The notes: generated by a model from the sequence alone, not told the origin. Counted from the stretch's first letter, positions 17,752 through 27,270 are shown. The stretch: 64,000 nucleotides of DNA from Bacteroidota bacterium (GCA_005882315.1 VBAR01000001.1:1065736-1129735); one strand, 5' to 3'. Translations and numbers: made by a program.

Positions 17752-19071
17752 TTATTCCTTATCCAATTTCAAAATAGTTTGTAACAATACATTTGCTCCA
17801 TTGGCCATATCTGTTGGAGTTGAAAATTCTTTGGGTGAATGACTGATACCGCCCACACTGGGAATAAATATCATGGCTGCAGGTGCTATCGACGCTATAT
17901 GTTGTGAATCATGACCGGCACCGCTTTGCATAAACTTTGTTGAAAAGCCCAAAGCTTTTGCTGATGTGTTGATAGTTTGCTGCAATGCTTTATTGGTTAA
18001 TGCAGGTTTAGATTCATTTGGCTGACGAACAAAACTGATGGTTGTTTTAAAATCTTTTGCAATAGTTGCTGCCCTCTTTTCCATTTCTTTGAACAGCATT
18101 TCAATTTTATCAGCATTCAAATCACGAATCTCCAAACCCAATACTACTTTACCGGGAATAACATTGTAAGCACCGGGCAGCACAGCAATTTTTCCAACAG
18201 TACCTACCTGGTAGCCTTTTACGCTGTTGATGACTTCGTTTACAGCAAGGATAAATTTTGATGCGGCTAGTAACGCATCCTGCCGCATGTTCATAGGAGT
18301 AGATCCTGCATGGTTGGCAAACCCCTCTACTGTTGCTTCCCAATGTACAATTCCTACAATACCTTCCACCACACCGATCTGTATTTTTTCTTTTTCTAAA
18401 ATACCGCCCTGTTCAATATGTAATTCAACCCATGCATGGATATCTCCTTTTTTCCGGAGGCAGGATTGAATATTGTCGGGGTTGCCACCAATAGCTTTAA
18501 TTCCTTCTGCCAGTGTTAATCCACTCTGGCTTATTTGCTGCAACCCTTCTTTGGTTAAGCTACCGGTCATAGCCTTACTGCCAATGGTGCCACCTTCTTC
18601 ATTGCCAAAAATGATTAGTTCTAAAGGATGTTCGGTAATAACGTTGTTCTCATTCAGTATCTCTATTACTTCCAATGCACTGATAGAACCCAGCGTTCCA
18701 TCATAATTACCCCCATCGGGTACCATATCAATATGCGAACCGAAGCCAATGGGTTTAAGTGATGGATTTTTTCCTTTGCGTTTGCCGATGATGTTTCCTG
18801 CTGCATCAATAGTTGGGTCAAGCCCCGCTTTTTTCATGAGCTCCATAAACCAGGCCCTTCCTTCGATGTCACCTTTTGTATAAGCAACCCTGTAACCATG
18901 CCCTTTTTCATCCCGGCCAAATTTTGCCAGTTCAAAAATCCGGCTTTCAATGCGCTGACCGTTCACACTTATACCAGCTACTGCTTTTTTATTGTTGGAA
19001 AGTAATGAGCCAAACACACCCATGCCGATAACGGTGAGTGATGATTTTTTAACAAAGGTTCTGCGTTGCAT
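17752..19071 (-). CDS. M20-family amidase/carbamoylase (hydantoinase-carbamoylase type), exported
   Basis: A 439-residue protein with a leader MQRRTFVKKSSLTVIGMGVF of twin-arginine character. Metal-binding blocks of the N-carbamoyl-amino-acid/allantoate amidohydrolase branch are present: GSHIDMVPDGGNYDG (His, Asp), FGNEEGGTIGSKAM (Glu pair), ELHIEQGGILE (branch signature) and the late GISHSPKEF histidine. These dizinc enzymes cut N-carbamoyl, ureido or similar amide bonds to free amino acids. It lies between an amidohydrolase gene and the lipocalin-like gene, four bases from the latter. The substrate cannot be told from sequence. Confidence 0.9.
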   Translation of the reverse strand: MQRRTFVKKSSLTVIGMGVFGSLLSNNKKAVAGISVNGQRIESRIFELAKFGRDEKGHGYRVAYTKGDIEGRAWFMELMKKAGLDPTIDAAGNIIGKRKGKNPSLKPIGFGSHIDMVPDGGNYDGTLGSISALEVIEILNENNVITEHPLELIIFGNEEGGTIGSKAMTGSLTKEGLQQISQSGLTLAEGIKAIGGNPDNIQSCLRKKGDIHAWVELHIEQGGILEKEKIQIGVVEGIVGIVHWEATVEGFANHAGSTPMNMRQDALLAASKFILAVNEVINSVKGYQVGTVGKIAVLPGAYNVIPGKVVLGLEIRDLNADKIEMLFKEMEKRAATIAKDFKTTISFVRQPNESKPALTNKALQQTINTSAKALGFSTKFMQSGAGHDSQHIASIAPAAMIFIPSVGGISHSPKEFSTPTDMANGANVLLQTILKLDKE

Positions 19072-19128
19072 AAATTAATTCTGTTTTAGTATCGTTGTCA
19101 ATTCGGGCAGGCTACTGTACAAAACATT

Positions 19129-20619
19129 TTACTTTTTAAACTTCCCATACACCGGTTGTCCCGGAAAAATATTGTTTACTGTTTTGCCATTTCTTAAAAC
19201 AAAAATTCCATTCACCATTACATACTCAACGCCTGCAGAAAACTCCAATCCTTTCTCAAATGTTGCTTTATCTATAATGGTGTCGGGATTGAATATTGTA
19301 ATGTCTGCATTAGCACCGACCTGAATTCTTCCTTTGAAACGCATCATTGGTGCAATGCCTTCTAATCGTTGTGCAGGAAGCAATGTCATTTTCTCAATAG
19401 CAGTTGAGAGATCAATTACTTTTTCTTCCCGTACATATTTACCCAGCACTCTTGAAAAAGTCCCTGCCATTCTGGGATGTCCCAGCTTTGCGTAAGGCAT
19501 TCCATCGGAGCCGATGATCGTTCCTTTAGCAGCAATACCCGCTTGTATCCATTCGGGTTTCATGTTATAAATGATAACAATACCTCCTGCTTTCCGGTAG
19601 CTTTCAAAAGTTTCTTTAGTGAGCCGTTCACCCGTTGCGATCCACATTAGATCTTCATAGCTGATACCTAATCTTTTTTGCCAGCCTTCATCAAAAACAG
19701 GGCTTTGTAAAAGAGTGGATGCTGCAGGATAAGGATAAAGCTCTGTAGTAATATTATATCCTTTCTGCTGTGCAGCTTGCACCATTTCAATGCCTAAATA
19801 AATATTACTTAATGTAGAACTATTAATATGCACAATATGCAACGGTGCATTCGTAAGTATTGCATCAGCAATTACTGCCTGCACCGCCATAAATCCTCCT
19901 TCCCGCACATGTGTATATACCAATGCCTGAATTGATCCAGCCAACTGAAACATACGAAATACTTCATCTGGTTTTGAACCAGGCACATAACCCAGTGGCA
20001 TGCCAATACCAATGCCTCCGTTGGATAAAGTTTGTTTTATGTTCTCTATTGTTTTATCAAGTTGTGATTGCGACAAACTAATATTGCTTGCCGGTTTTAC
20101 TTTATTCAATAAATTTTCAAACCCGGATTGCCCGTTTTGCATTGAAAGGATCAGCTCGTCTTCTTCTTTTTTAAATTCGCCAATAGCACGAAACCTTTCA
20201 AAGGGCCAGGATACGCTGGCGCCATAATTAATTAATGCTTTCCCTTTGCGTGAAGCATACCATTTATCTAAATACTCAACGCCCCATTCAAGTTCCAAAG
20301 CTGTTGTTACTCCATCATGCATTTCATATTCCTGCTCTTGGTTAGTTCTGCCATGTACATGCATATCGATAAAGCCGGGGGCAACCACCAACCCGCTTAC
20401 ATTAATAGTTTCTTTTCCTTTCAGGGGCTCCAATGAAATTTGTGCAATGCGATTGCCAGTAATGCCCACATTTCTTATTGCATCCAGTTTTGTTTCCGGG
20501 TCAATAACCCGGCCACCAGTTAATACAATATCATATTCTATGTTTGATTGTGTATTTGCGTTATGGCAAAATAACATTGCCGACAATGCAATTACTACTC
20601 TGGCAAACAGGGTTCTCAT
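19129..20619 (-). CDS. Exported amidohydrolase, D-aminoacylase-like
   Basis: A 496-residue metal-dependent amidohydrolase with a signal peptide (start MRTLFARVVIALSAMLFC). Motifs are FIDMHVHGRTN (first metal ligands), YTHVREGG, HIVHINSS and GSDGMPYAKLGHP (the late catalytic aspartate). The closing block ADITIFNPDTIIDKATFEKG with VEYVMVNG is shared with the N-acyl-D-amino-acid deacylase-type gene at 61258, so the two are paralogues. The enzyme should hydrolyse an N-acyl amino acid or cyclic amide. It lies between the acyltransferase-like gene and the M20 amidase on one strand. Confidence 0.86.
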   Translation of the reverse strand: MRTLFARVVIALSAMLFCHNANTQSNIEYDIVLTGGRVIDPETKLDAIRNVGITGNRIAQISLEPLKGKETINVSGLVVAPGFIDMHVHGRTNQEQEYEMHDGVTTALELEWGVEYLDKWYASRKGKALINYGASVSWPFERFRAIGEFKKEEDELILSMQNGQSGFENLLNKVKPASNISLSQSQLDKTIENIKQTLSNGGIGIGMPLGYVPGSKPDEVFRMFQLAGSIQALVYTHVREGGFMAVQAVIADAILTNAPLHIVHINSSTLSNIYLGIEMVQAAQQKGYNITTELYPYPAASTLLQSPVFDEGWQKRLGISYEDLMWIATGERLTKETFESYRKAGGIVIIYNMKPEWIQAGIAAKGTIIGSDGMPYAKLGHPRMAGTFSRVLGKYVREEKVIDLSTAIEKMTLLPAQRLEGIAPMMRFKGRIQVGANADITIFNPDTIIDKATFEKGLEFSAGVEYVMVNGIFVLRNGKTVNNIFPGQPVYGKFKK

Positions 20620-20653
20620 TTATATTATATATTTAAAATGCGTGTTTTGTTTT

Positions 20654-21844
20654 TTACAAATAACTCAACCACCATTTTTCTTTGTGATTCATTTTATACC
20701 TGTCATACCATTTACATATTGGATACAGCATTATTACAAGGCCGAGCCATATAAGATATGTAACACCCAATGAAAAACCCTCTCCTGCTTTTGTAAAATT
20801 GGCAAAAGCACTGGGATCGCTTACTCCTTCCGAAAATGCGTGGCCTCGTATAAAAAATACAATAGTGGCGAATATGTGGATCAAAAAGAAATGCAGGATA
20901 TAATAAAAGAATGGCACCCTTCCATATACTGAAACAACCCGGCTAAATCCATTCTGTATATTTCCCCATAAGGCTATAAATAATAATGCCGGGCCAATCG
21001 TCATGCACATATATAATAATGAGGGCGGATATTTATGTGTATTAATAAAAGAAAGAAATGAATAGAACGGAGTTCTCTGTTCTGACCAGGGAAGCGGGTT
21101 TCCATAGACATTAATAAAACGAAGAATAATAAATAACGCAATTGCCGACAAACCGGTTATTATTAAAAATCTTTTCCGGTAGGCTTCATCACTACTTCGT
21201 AATACTTTACCCAAACAATAACCCAGTATCATCAGCCCTGTCCACGGAAGGAAAGGATACATCACTAACAGTGCATGTTTGCCCCATAATGGATGAAACC
21301 CAAAACTATGAAGCAGGTTGTACATAAAATTATGAGGACCGGGGTTTGCCCGTTCATAAAAATCAAGCGAGTTATGCCCGAGCACAATCACTAAGCCAAT
21401 TGCTAATATCAGTTTAAATGGCAACCAGATCAATAAACCAAGAATAACCATGCTGATACCAATAGCCCAGATAACAGTCAGCGCAATTTGCGAAAAGGTT
21501 ATATCAAATGAAAAAATAAGGTTGATAATAATAATTTCAGCAATGATGAGCCAAAGCCCACGTTTGATCAAAAACAAACTCAGTTCTTTTTTTGATTTAC
21601 GAGCCGCCTGTAAATAAGCTGATGTGCCGGTCAGGAAAACAAAAACGGGTGCACAAAAATGTGTGATCCATCTTGTAAAATATAGCTCTGGCGTTGTGGT
21701 CATTAAATTCAGCGGATCATCTGTCATTGCTCCTATATGAAAAAAATCACGGACATGATCCAGCGCCATAATGATCATCACCAATCCGCGAAGAAGATCA
21801 ATGGATTCAATTCTTTTTTGATTTTGAAGTAAGGGCTGTTGCAT
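20654..21844 (-). CDS. DUF1624/HGSNAT-like membrane acyltransferase
   Basis: The ATG at 21844 (MQQPLLQNQKRIESIDLLRG) is preferred; the frame continues 38 codons upstream but would overlap MEVH copy 3. The 396-residue protein has about ten membrane helices. Its opening RIESIDLLRGLVMIIMALDHVRDF is the signature of DUF1624 and heparan-alpha-glucosaminide N-acetyltransferase-like proteins, and the DHVRDFF histidine matches the proposed acetyl carrier region. It would move acetyl or acyl groups across the inner membrane onto a glycan or envelope substrate. Its start lies 11 bases after copy 3. Confidence 0.85.
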   Translation of the reverse strand: MQQPLLQNQKRIESIDLLRGLVMIIMALDHVRDFFHIGAMTDDPLNLMTTTPELYFTRWITHFCAPVFVFLTGTSAYLQAARKSKKELSLFLIKRGLWLIIAEIIIINLIFSFDITFSQIALTVIWAIGISMVILGLLIWLPFKLILAIGLVIVLGHNSLDFYERANPGPHNFMYNLLHSFGFHPLWGKHALLVMYPFLPWTGLMILGYCLGKVLRSSDEAYRKRFLIITGLSAIALFIILRFINVYGNPLPWSEQRTPFYSFLSFINTHKYPPSLLYMCMTIGPALLFIALWGNIQNGFSRVVSVYGRVPFFYYILHFFLIHIFATIVFFIRGHAFSEGVSDPSAFANFTKAGEGFSLGVTYLIWLGLVIMLYPICKWYDRYKMNHKEKWWLSYL

Positions 21845-21855
21845 AGTGATGGTTT

Positions 21856-22617
21856 TTATTTCAGGTGATATTCTTTTTTTACCAGGTTCATTAATCCTAT
21901 TGCATCTTTTTTTGCAAAATTTGAATGAGATACCAGCCGGCTGCACCAGGTCCGCCACATGCCTAATGAATTATAATATTGTTGCAATTTTTGTTCATTA
22001 CCTGTAAGCAGTTTGGGTTGCTGTGTAAGAGAATCCACTGTGATCGCCTGGCGTTGCTGCCAGCTTTTACTAAGAAAATAATTACAGAGATCATAATCAA
22101 AGATCTCATTTTGTTTTTCCAAAAGACCGATACACTGGCCGGACAGTATTTTTTCAGTTCCTATATAAGTATTACGGATATAACGGTCATATTCGATCAC
22201 TGCGTCAGACACTGCTGAATTTCGTATGAGCCGGAAATTTCCGGCACTCTTTAATTGTTCTATTGTACGATCACTGTAATTAAAGCTGCTGAAACTTTGG
22301 GGAAGAGTTGATGCTTTATACGCATTTAAGATATCCTCCTGTGTTTGCGGGTTTTTGACCGAGGCTTTCAGCGAATCAAATCGTTCAATGTTTGATTTGA
22401 ATGTTGAAATTGACCGGTTAAAATTCACCGTATCATTTGCCAGGTCATGAAGAAGAGTTTTTATAAATTGCTTTTCCCGCTGGTGTTCCACATAATGTTC
22501 CCGCTGGTTCTCAGCAAGAAAACCACAGAATACGGCGAGGAATAACATCAAAAACTCCCAGAAATAGTTTTTCCAGTTTTTCTTTCCATGAGAATGTGAA
22601 TGTGCATGTACTTCCAT
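21856..22617 (-). CDS. MEVH family protein, copy 3
   Basis: 253 residues; last gene of cluster II. The start differs from most: MEVHAHSHSHGKKNWKNYFW, a form shared only with copy 19. The charged stretch is of the ENQREHYVEHQREKQ type. The central motif is DRTIEQLKSAGNFRLIRN, and the tail is KKEYHLK. The body is closest to copy 4 next to it (both carry YSDRTIEQLK). Several Cys residues in the second half (QCIG, LCNYF, WCSRL) are unusual for the family. It lies 6 bases after copy 4 and 11 before the acyltransferase start. Confidence 0.87.
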   Translation of the reverse strand: MEVHAHSHSHGKKNWKNYFWEFLMLFLAVFCGFLAENQREHYVEHQREKQFIKTLLHDLANDTVNFNRSISTFKSNIERFDSLKASVKNPQTQEDILNAYKASTLPQSFSSFNYSDRTIEQLKSAGNFRLIRNSAVSDAVIEYDRYIRNTYIGTEKILSGQCIGLLEKQNEIFDYDLCNYFLSKSWQQRQAITVDSLTQQPKLLTGNEQKLQQYYNSLGMWRTWCSRLVSHSNFAKKDAIGLMNLVKKEYHLK

Positions 22618-22623
22618 GAAACT

Positions 22624-23376
22624 TTATTTTATGTGATATTCTTTATTGATCAATGAATAAAGGCGACCCGCCATTGTAACAGCTGTTTCTGCATTTTGTA
22701 AAAACCATGAATTCATTGCGGAATACTTATGCAGCAGGTTGATATAGTTATCGATCTGTTTTTTATCCGTTGATAGAAAATAAGGCCGCTCGGGTAATCT
22801 TACCGCTTCGATTTTAAATTTTTCTTTCATCCAATCTTTGAATACAACAGCTTTAAAAATATCTGCGCCTGCAGCATCCATTCTTTTCCACTGATCCAAT
22901 AATCCCATGTCCTGCATACTAATCACAAAATTTCTTACAAATCCGTCATACTTTATAATATCATCTGAAACTACGGCGTTCCTGATCAAGCGAAAATTTC
23001 CCGAATTTTTTAATTGCTCAATGGTTCTATCGGAATAGACCGCCTTATAGTAAAGGCTTGTCCATACCTGGTGTTTATAGATCTCCAATGCTCCATTATC
23101 CATTTCGCTGCTATTAGTTAAAAGAGGAATTAATGAATCAATTTGCAAGTTGAATTGTTTAATGCCATAGATCATCTGTGAAAAAGAAATGGAATCAGCC
23201 CGTAAGTCATTAACCATACTTTTCATTAACACTTCTTCACGTTGATGCTCTACAAAATGCTCCCGTTGATTCTCCGCTAAAAATCCGCAGAACACGGCCA
23301 GGAACAACATTAGAAACTCCCAGAAATAATGGGTCCATTTTTTTCTTGCAGTATGTGCATGGTGGTGTACTTCCAT
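22624..23376 (-). CDS. MEVH family protein, copy 4
   Basis: 250 residues, beginning MEVHHHAHTARKKW, the His-His form also found in copies 8, 17, 21, 23, 25 and 27-29. The linker is ENQREHFVEHQREEVLM. The central motif DRTIEQLKNSGNFRLIRNAV is followed by VSDDIIKYD. The tail is NKEYHIK. The middle part is close to copy 3, which suggests that the two arose by a local tandem duplication. The spacing is six bases on either side. Confidence 0.87.
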   Translation of the reverse strand: MEVHHHAHTARKKWTHYFWEFLMLFLAVFCGFLAENQREHFVEHQREEVLMKSMVNDLRADSISFSQMIYGIKQFNLQIDSLIPLLTNSSEMDNGALEIYKHQVWTSLYYKAVYSDRTIEQLKNSGNFRLIRNAVVSDDIIKYDGFVRNFVISMQDMGLLDQWKRMDAAGADIFKAVVFKDWMKEKFKIEAVRLPERPYFLSTDKKQIDNYINLLHKYSAMNSWFLQNAETAVTMAGRLYSLINKEYHIK

Positions 23377-23382
23377 AAGTTT

Positions 23383-24117
23383 TTATTTCAGGTGGTATTC
23401 TTTTTTTAAAAACTCAATTGTGTTTTTTGCTTTTTCATTGAGTAGTTTCAGTCTCACTTCAATCATAAAATTGCTGCCTTTGAGCTGATGAACATAATAG
23501 GCCAGATCAAAGTGAAGGTTTTTATCGTATGACCTTAACGGTGGATTATCAACCGGTCTGTTTATACCATCAATGCTTACCATTTTGTCAAAAACAGAAG
23601 GATAAAAAATATGGGATAATAAAGGATCTGCCTCTCTTCTTTCAATACGGTCATCTTCCTGGTTATAATATATATATTCCACCAATTTCTGATAAGATAT
23701 CATACTGTCTGCCGCCTGTTCATTCCTGATCAACCGTAAAGAACCTGAATTTTTTAATTGTGTAATGGTTCTGTCATTACTTTGAAACCTAACACCCCTC
23801 ACAAAGGTTCTGCCAAGGTAATAAAGGTCATTTTCGTGCCCTTTAATTTGCTGACTGTTTAAGAGAAGCGTTAGCGAGTCCATTGCTTTCATCTTATTTT
23901 GCCTGAAAAGGATATTTTGCCGAATGGCCGCAGTATCTGTTTTTAAATCTTCTATAAATGTTTGTATAAATTTTTCCTCCCGGTCTCTTTCTATTTTATG
24001 TTCTAACTGATACTCTGCTAAAAAACCGCAGAACACAGCAAGAAACAACATGAGAAACTCCCAGAAATAATGAGTCCATTTTTTTCTTGCTGTATGTGAG
24101 TGTGCATGTACTTCCAT
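23383..24117 (-). CDS. MEVH family protein, copy 5
   Basis: 244 residues, NPP-type. The start is MEVHAHSHTARKKW, the linker EYQLEHKIERDREEKFI, and the early body IEDLKTDTAAIRQN. The central motif is DRTITQLKNSGSLRLIRNEQ. The block HIFYPSVFDKM followed by INRPVDNPPLRSYD matches copies 1 and 9. The tail is KKEYHLK. Intact, six and five bases from its neighbours. Confidence 0.87.
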   Translation of the reverse strand: MEVHAHSHTARKKWTHYFWEFLMLFLAVFCGFLAEYQLEHKIERDREEKFIQTFIEDLKTDTAAIRQNILFRQNKMKAMDSLTLLLNSQQIKGHENDLYYLGRTFVRGVRFQSNDRTITQLKNSGSLRLIRNEQAADSMISYQKLVEYIYYNQEDDRIERREADPLLSHIFYPSVFDKMVSIDGINRPVDNPPLRSYDKNLHFDLAYYVHQLKGSNFMIEVRLKLLNEKAKNTIEFLKKEYHLK

Positions 24118-24122
24118 AAAAT

Positions 24123-24872
24123 TTATTTCAGATCGTATTCTTTTTGAATAAGTGCCAATAGCTTTCCAGCCTCATCTCTTCTTGTTTTTAACTGATCAAT
24201 ATAATAAAGATTGGTGGACTTAACCGTTACATAAAGATTGTATAGCTCTTTTATTGCCGCATCATCAGTTACTAGTAAGGTAAGGTCATAATCATTTAAA
24301 CTGTTTATTTTGCCCTGGTAACGGTCATCCAGGTAGCGATTGAAATTTGTATTGTCGAAGTATTTTTCCTTTGACTGTAGCTGTCGCTTATAGAATTCGA
24401 GCACATAATTGGTTTGCCCAAGATAGCTGCCATTAATATGACTCTCATAGATGAGGATACTGTCTAATACCTTTTTATTTGATAATAGTCTGAAATTACC
24501 GGAATATTTTAATTGCTGAAGTGTTGGTTCGGCTGGTATATAGGTTGCGGAAATTAATTCCGTTTGCTTCCAGTATTTATAGGGCAGCTTGTTATTGAAT
24601 TGTTTGGGGTTATTAAAAAATATAAACAGTGAATCAAAGAATGGAAACTTTTCTTCAAACTGCCTGGCCCTTAAATTGAATTGCGTCGTGTCATATTTCA
24701 AATCAGCGATCAAAGAAGATAGGTATTGCTTTTCTTTCCTATGCTCTACCATATGCTCCCGTTGATTCTCTGCCAGGAACCCGCAGAACACAGCAAGAAA
24801 CAACATGAGAAATTCCCAGAAATAATGAGTCCATTTTTTTCTTGGTGTATGAGTATGTGCATGTACTTCCAT
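24123..24872 (-). CDS. MEVH family protein, copy 6
   Basis: 249 residues, MEVHAHTHTPRKKW start and ENQREHMVEHRKEKQYL linker. The body is rich in Phe and Tyr (FEEKFPFFDSLFIFFNNP). The central motif is TLQQLKYSGNFRLLSNKKVL, with a Ser replacing the usual Arg/Lys after RL-L. The tail is QKEYDLK, with Asp in place of His. No close sister within the window is evident. The start is 15 bases after copy 7. Confidence 0.86.
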   Translation of the reverse strand: MEVHAHTHTPRKKWTHYFWEFLMLFLAVFCGFLAENQREHMVEHRKEKQYLSSLIADLKYDTTQFNLRARQFEEKFPFFDSLFIFFNNPKQFNNKLPYKYWKQTELISATYIPAEPTLQQLKYSGNFRLLSNKKVLDSILIYESHINGSYLGQTNYVLEFYKRQLQSKEKYFDNTNFNRYLDDRYQGKINSLNDYDLTLLVTDDAAIKELYNLYVTVKSTNLYYIDQLKTRRDEAGKLLALIQKEYDLK

Positions 24873-24887
24873 GATTAATTGTATTAA

Positions 24888-25655
24888 TTATTCATTGGGT
24901 TCTATTCCCAATTTTTCAGTAATTAGCTTTTGCATTTCTACGCAAGCAGCCCGTGCATCACGAAATGCATCAAGGCTTCTTTTCAATCGTTCCAGCCGCA
25001 GTGTAAGTGCGGCACCCATATCATGTCTGAAAATAGCTGCATCATTTCCGCTTAGCTTATCAATATGCCCCGCAATTTTTTCCATCCGGGCCGGGTTTGA
25101 ATAGTTGCTACTATCAAGATTGATCTGGCAGGTAAGATCATAGCTTTTATACAAAGCAGGGATAAAAAGTTCGGTGTAATATTTTTTTTCAAACTCCTGG
25201 TTGCGGTACTGAGCAAAATTGGTGATGCGTTCATAGTCCATCGTTTTTTTCAGGAACTCAATATTACCCACATAGCGCAACGAGCCGGATGATTTCATTT
25301 GCTCATATGTTTCTTTTCTTACCAAAAAATTCCGTACCCATACGGCTCCCATTTTTCTGGCAAATGCAGCCCTGTCGATAGTAGCACTGTCTTCCAGCAG
25401 CCATGTTACAAGAGAATCATGATTGGTAATGATGATGCGATCGCCGATAAGCAGTGAATCGAGGTTTTTGATATTAGTACGAACATCCACCAGCATGCTT
25501 TGCAAAAATTGTTTTGCTCTTTCCTTTTCAATTTTATGTTCAAGCTGGTACTCTGCATAAAAACCGCAGAACACAGCAAGAAACAACATGAGAAATTCCC
25601 AGAAATAATGTGTCCATTTTTTCCGGGCAGTATGTGAGTGTGCATGTACTTCCAT
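24888..25655 (-). CDS. MEVH family protein, copy 7, without the usual C-terminal tail
   Basis: 255 residues. The N-terminus is standard (MEVHAHSHTARKKW, FLAVFCGFYAEYQLEHKIEK), and the central motif is YEQMKSSGSLRYVGNIEFLK. The C-terminus is unlike all others: a helical AlaArg-rich stretch (RDARAACVEMQKLITEKLG) ending IEPNE, with no Y-x-hydrophobic tail. The early body VRTNIKNLDSLL replaces the usual DLxxDT. Upstream lies a 98-base spacer, the longest between intact copies in this cluster. It is either a functionally divergent copy or one whose 3' end was replaced. Confidence 0.84.
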   Translation of the reverse strand: MEVHAHSHTARKKWTHYFWEFLMLFLAVFCGFYAEYQLEHKIEKERAKQFLQSMLVDVRTNIKNLDSLLIGDRIIITNHDSLVTWLLEDSATIDRAAFARKMGAVWVRNFLVRKETYEQMKSSGSLRYVGNIEFLKKTMDYERITNFAQYRNQEFEKKYYTELFIPALYKSYDLTCQINLDSSNYSNPARMEKIAGHIDKLSGNDAAIFRHDMGAALTLRLERLKRSLDAFRDARAACVEMQKLITEKLGIEPNE

Positions 25656-25661
25656 GTTTTT

Positions 25662-25745
25662 TAATTTAGAATTCAGAGTTTAGAATTATGAATAGCAGTT
25701 GGATGTTTTGTAACCTTACTCATAATCCTTAATTCATAACTCATA
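25662..25745. repeat. Imperfect AT-rich inverted repeat in the spacer between copies 7 and 8
   Basis: The 98-base gap between two MEVH genes carries aattcagagtttagaatta followed by tgaatag on the left, and cttaattcataactcatac on the right; ttatgaat and attcataa are complementary arms. Such AttcAtAAttc-type hairpins are common between Bacteroidota genes. It may act as an mRNA-stability or processing site within the operon. Confidence 0.4.
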
Positions 25746-25753
25746 CTTTGTTA

Positions 25754-26524
25754 TTATTTCAGGTGATATTCTTTTTTAAGATCAATTATCAGTTCAGTTG
25801 CAAGTGCTTGTGCTTGTTGCCACCGTGTATTTATTTGATATTGAAAGTTTCTTTGTTGTACAACAACCATATTCAATAGCTCATTTATTTTTTCCCTTTT
25901 ATTTTCAAGTGACCCGGTTTTATAAGAAAAGAGAATTTCCTTTGTCTCAGTAGACATTGTATCAAGTGAGGCTAAGAAATATTTTGAGAACTCATGGTGA
26001 AGTGCTGGTTCAATGGTCGAATTGATCAATGGTAGCAGCATGTTGCCTCTTGCGGCATTTGCATTAGCTTCCGATTTCACATCATTTACAAGGCCATCAT
26101 ATTCTAACAGTTTTTTTAACAGCTGCCCATTTTTAAAATATCGCAGGCTACCTGAGTTTTTGATTTGCTCAAATGTGTTCCGGCTCCAGGAAACAGGAAC
26201 GGTCCAATAAGTAAAGCGGGTATAAAAAGAAAATTGAGCTGCTCTTCGTCCTACTAAAGGTGCATTGCTGAGTTGAAATAAACTATCCACTACCTCAATA
26301 TATAAACGGGCAGATTTTTTTTCGGTGGTTATAGCGGCTGTATCATTTTGCAGATCCTGTACTAATGATTTTGCAAATTCTTTTGCCCGGTGCTGTTCTA
26401 TTTTATGTTCCCGTATGTTTTCAGCCAAAAAACCGCAGAACACAGCAAGAAATAACATTAAAAACTCCCAAAAATAATGCGTCCATTTTTTTCTTGAAGT
26501 GTGAGGGTGGTGGTGTACTTCCAT
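25754..26524 (-). CDS. MEVH family protein, copy 8
   Basis: 256 residues with a MEVHHHPHTSRKKW start and a mixed linker ENIREHKIEQHRAKEF. The central motif NTFEQIKNSGSLRYFKNGQL uses the LRYF form found also in the 261-residue group (copies 11, 16, 17, 24) and copy 25. The second half is Ala-, Asn- and Gln-rich (SEANANAARGNMLL, VVVQQRNFQYQ). The tail is KKEYHLK. The 98-base spacer with an inverted repeat follows its stop; copy 9 ends five bases before its start. Confidence 0.87.
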   Translation of the reverse strand: MEVHHHPHTSRKKWTHYFWEFLMLFLAVFCGFLAENIREHKIEQHRAKEFAKSLVQDLQNDTAAITTEKKSARLYIEVVDSLFQLSNAPLVGRRAAQFSFYTRFTYWTVPVSWSRNTFEQIKNSGSLRYFKNGQLLKKLLEYDGLVNDVKSEANANAARGNMLLPLINSTIEPALHHEFSKYFLASLDTMSTETKEILFSYKTGSLENKREKINELLNMVVVQQRNFQYQINTRWQQAQALATELIIDLKKEYHLK

Positions 26525-26529
26525 AAACT

Positions 26530-27270
26530 TTATTGTAAATGATATTCTTTTTGAAGATAACTTATCATTGCTTCTCCTGTATGTTTTAGCTCTGTTATCC
26601 GCTGAATGATCCCTCTTCCGGACCCATTGATATAAACTGCAAATACAGACAATTGCTTTATGAGGCTGATATCATAAGATTGCAATGGTGGGTTCAGATC
26701 TGTCCGAGCTATTTCACCATCCTTCATTTCCATGCTGGTGAATATCGCCGGGTCAAAAATCCGGGAAGCTATAGATTTATATTGATCAAATTCTCCAAAA
26801 AAAAGTTCTTCAATTAACCGGATCATCGGAACGTTTTCATAGTACGCCATAATTTGATTAGATGTTTCAATTTTTCTGATCAAACGAAAGTTTCCAGAAT
26901 TTTTAAGTTGTTCAAATGTGCGGTTATTGACCGTAAGGGTTTGCAAACGAGGTGACATTCTTGCGAAATAATATAAAAGACCTTCTTTACCACATATACT
27001 ACCGGGATAGTTAAGCATATTGATCATACTATCCATAATGGTAATACGCTTTCTTTGCTTAATTAATTCCTGGCTGAACATTTTATCATTTTCTCTCAGG
27101 TCTTCATACAGAGATTTTATGTATTGCAGTTCCCTGTCCTTTTCAATTTTATGCTCCAGCTGGTATTCTGCTAAAAATCCACAGAACACAGCGAGAAATA
27201 GCATTAAAAATTCCCACAAATAGTGTCTCCATCTTTTTCTTGGGGTATGAGTGTGTGCATGTACTTCCAT
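26530..27270 (-). CDS. MEVH family protein, copy 9
   Basis: 246 residues, first copy of cluster II. The pre-helix segment is changed to RKRWRHYLWEF. The body opens with YEDLRENDKMFSQ. The central motif is RTFEQLKNSGNFRLIRKIET, and the NPP block is ARTDLNPPLQSYDISL after SRIFDPAIF. The tail is QKEYHLQ. Its ATG lies seven bases after the stop of the serine hydrolase gene at 27278, so both are almost surely on one mRNA. Confidence 0.87.
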   Translation of the reverse strand: MEVHAHTHTPRKRWRHYLWEFLMLFLAVFCGFLAEYQLEHKIEKDRELQYIKSLYEDLRENDKMFSQELIKQRKRITIMDSMINMLNYPGSICGKEGLLYYFARMSPRLQTLTVNNRTFEQLKNSGNFRLIRKIETSNQIMAYYENVPMIRLIEELFFGEFDQYKSIASRIFDPAIFTSMEMKDGEIARTDLNPPLQSYDISLIKQLSVFAVYINGSGRGIIQRITELKHTGEAMISYLQKEYHLQ

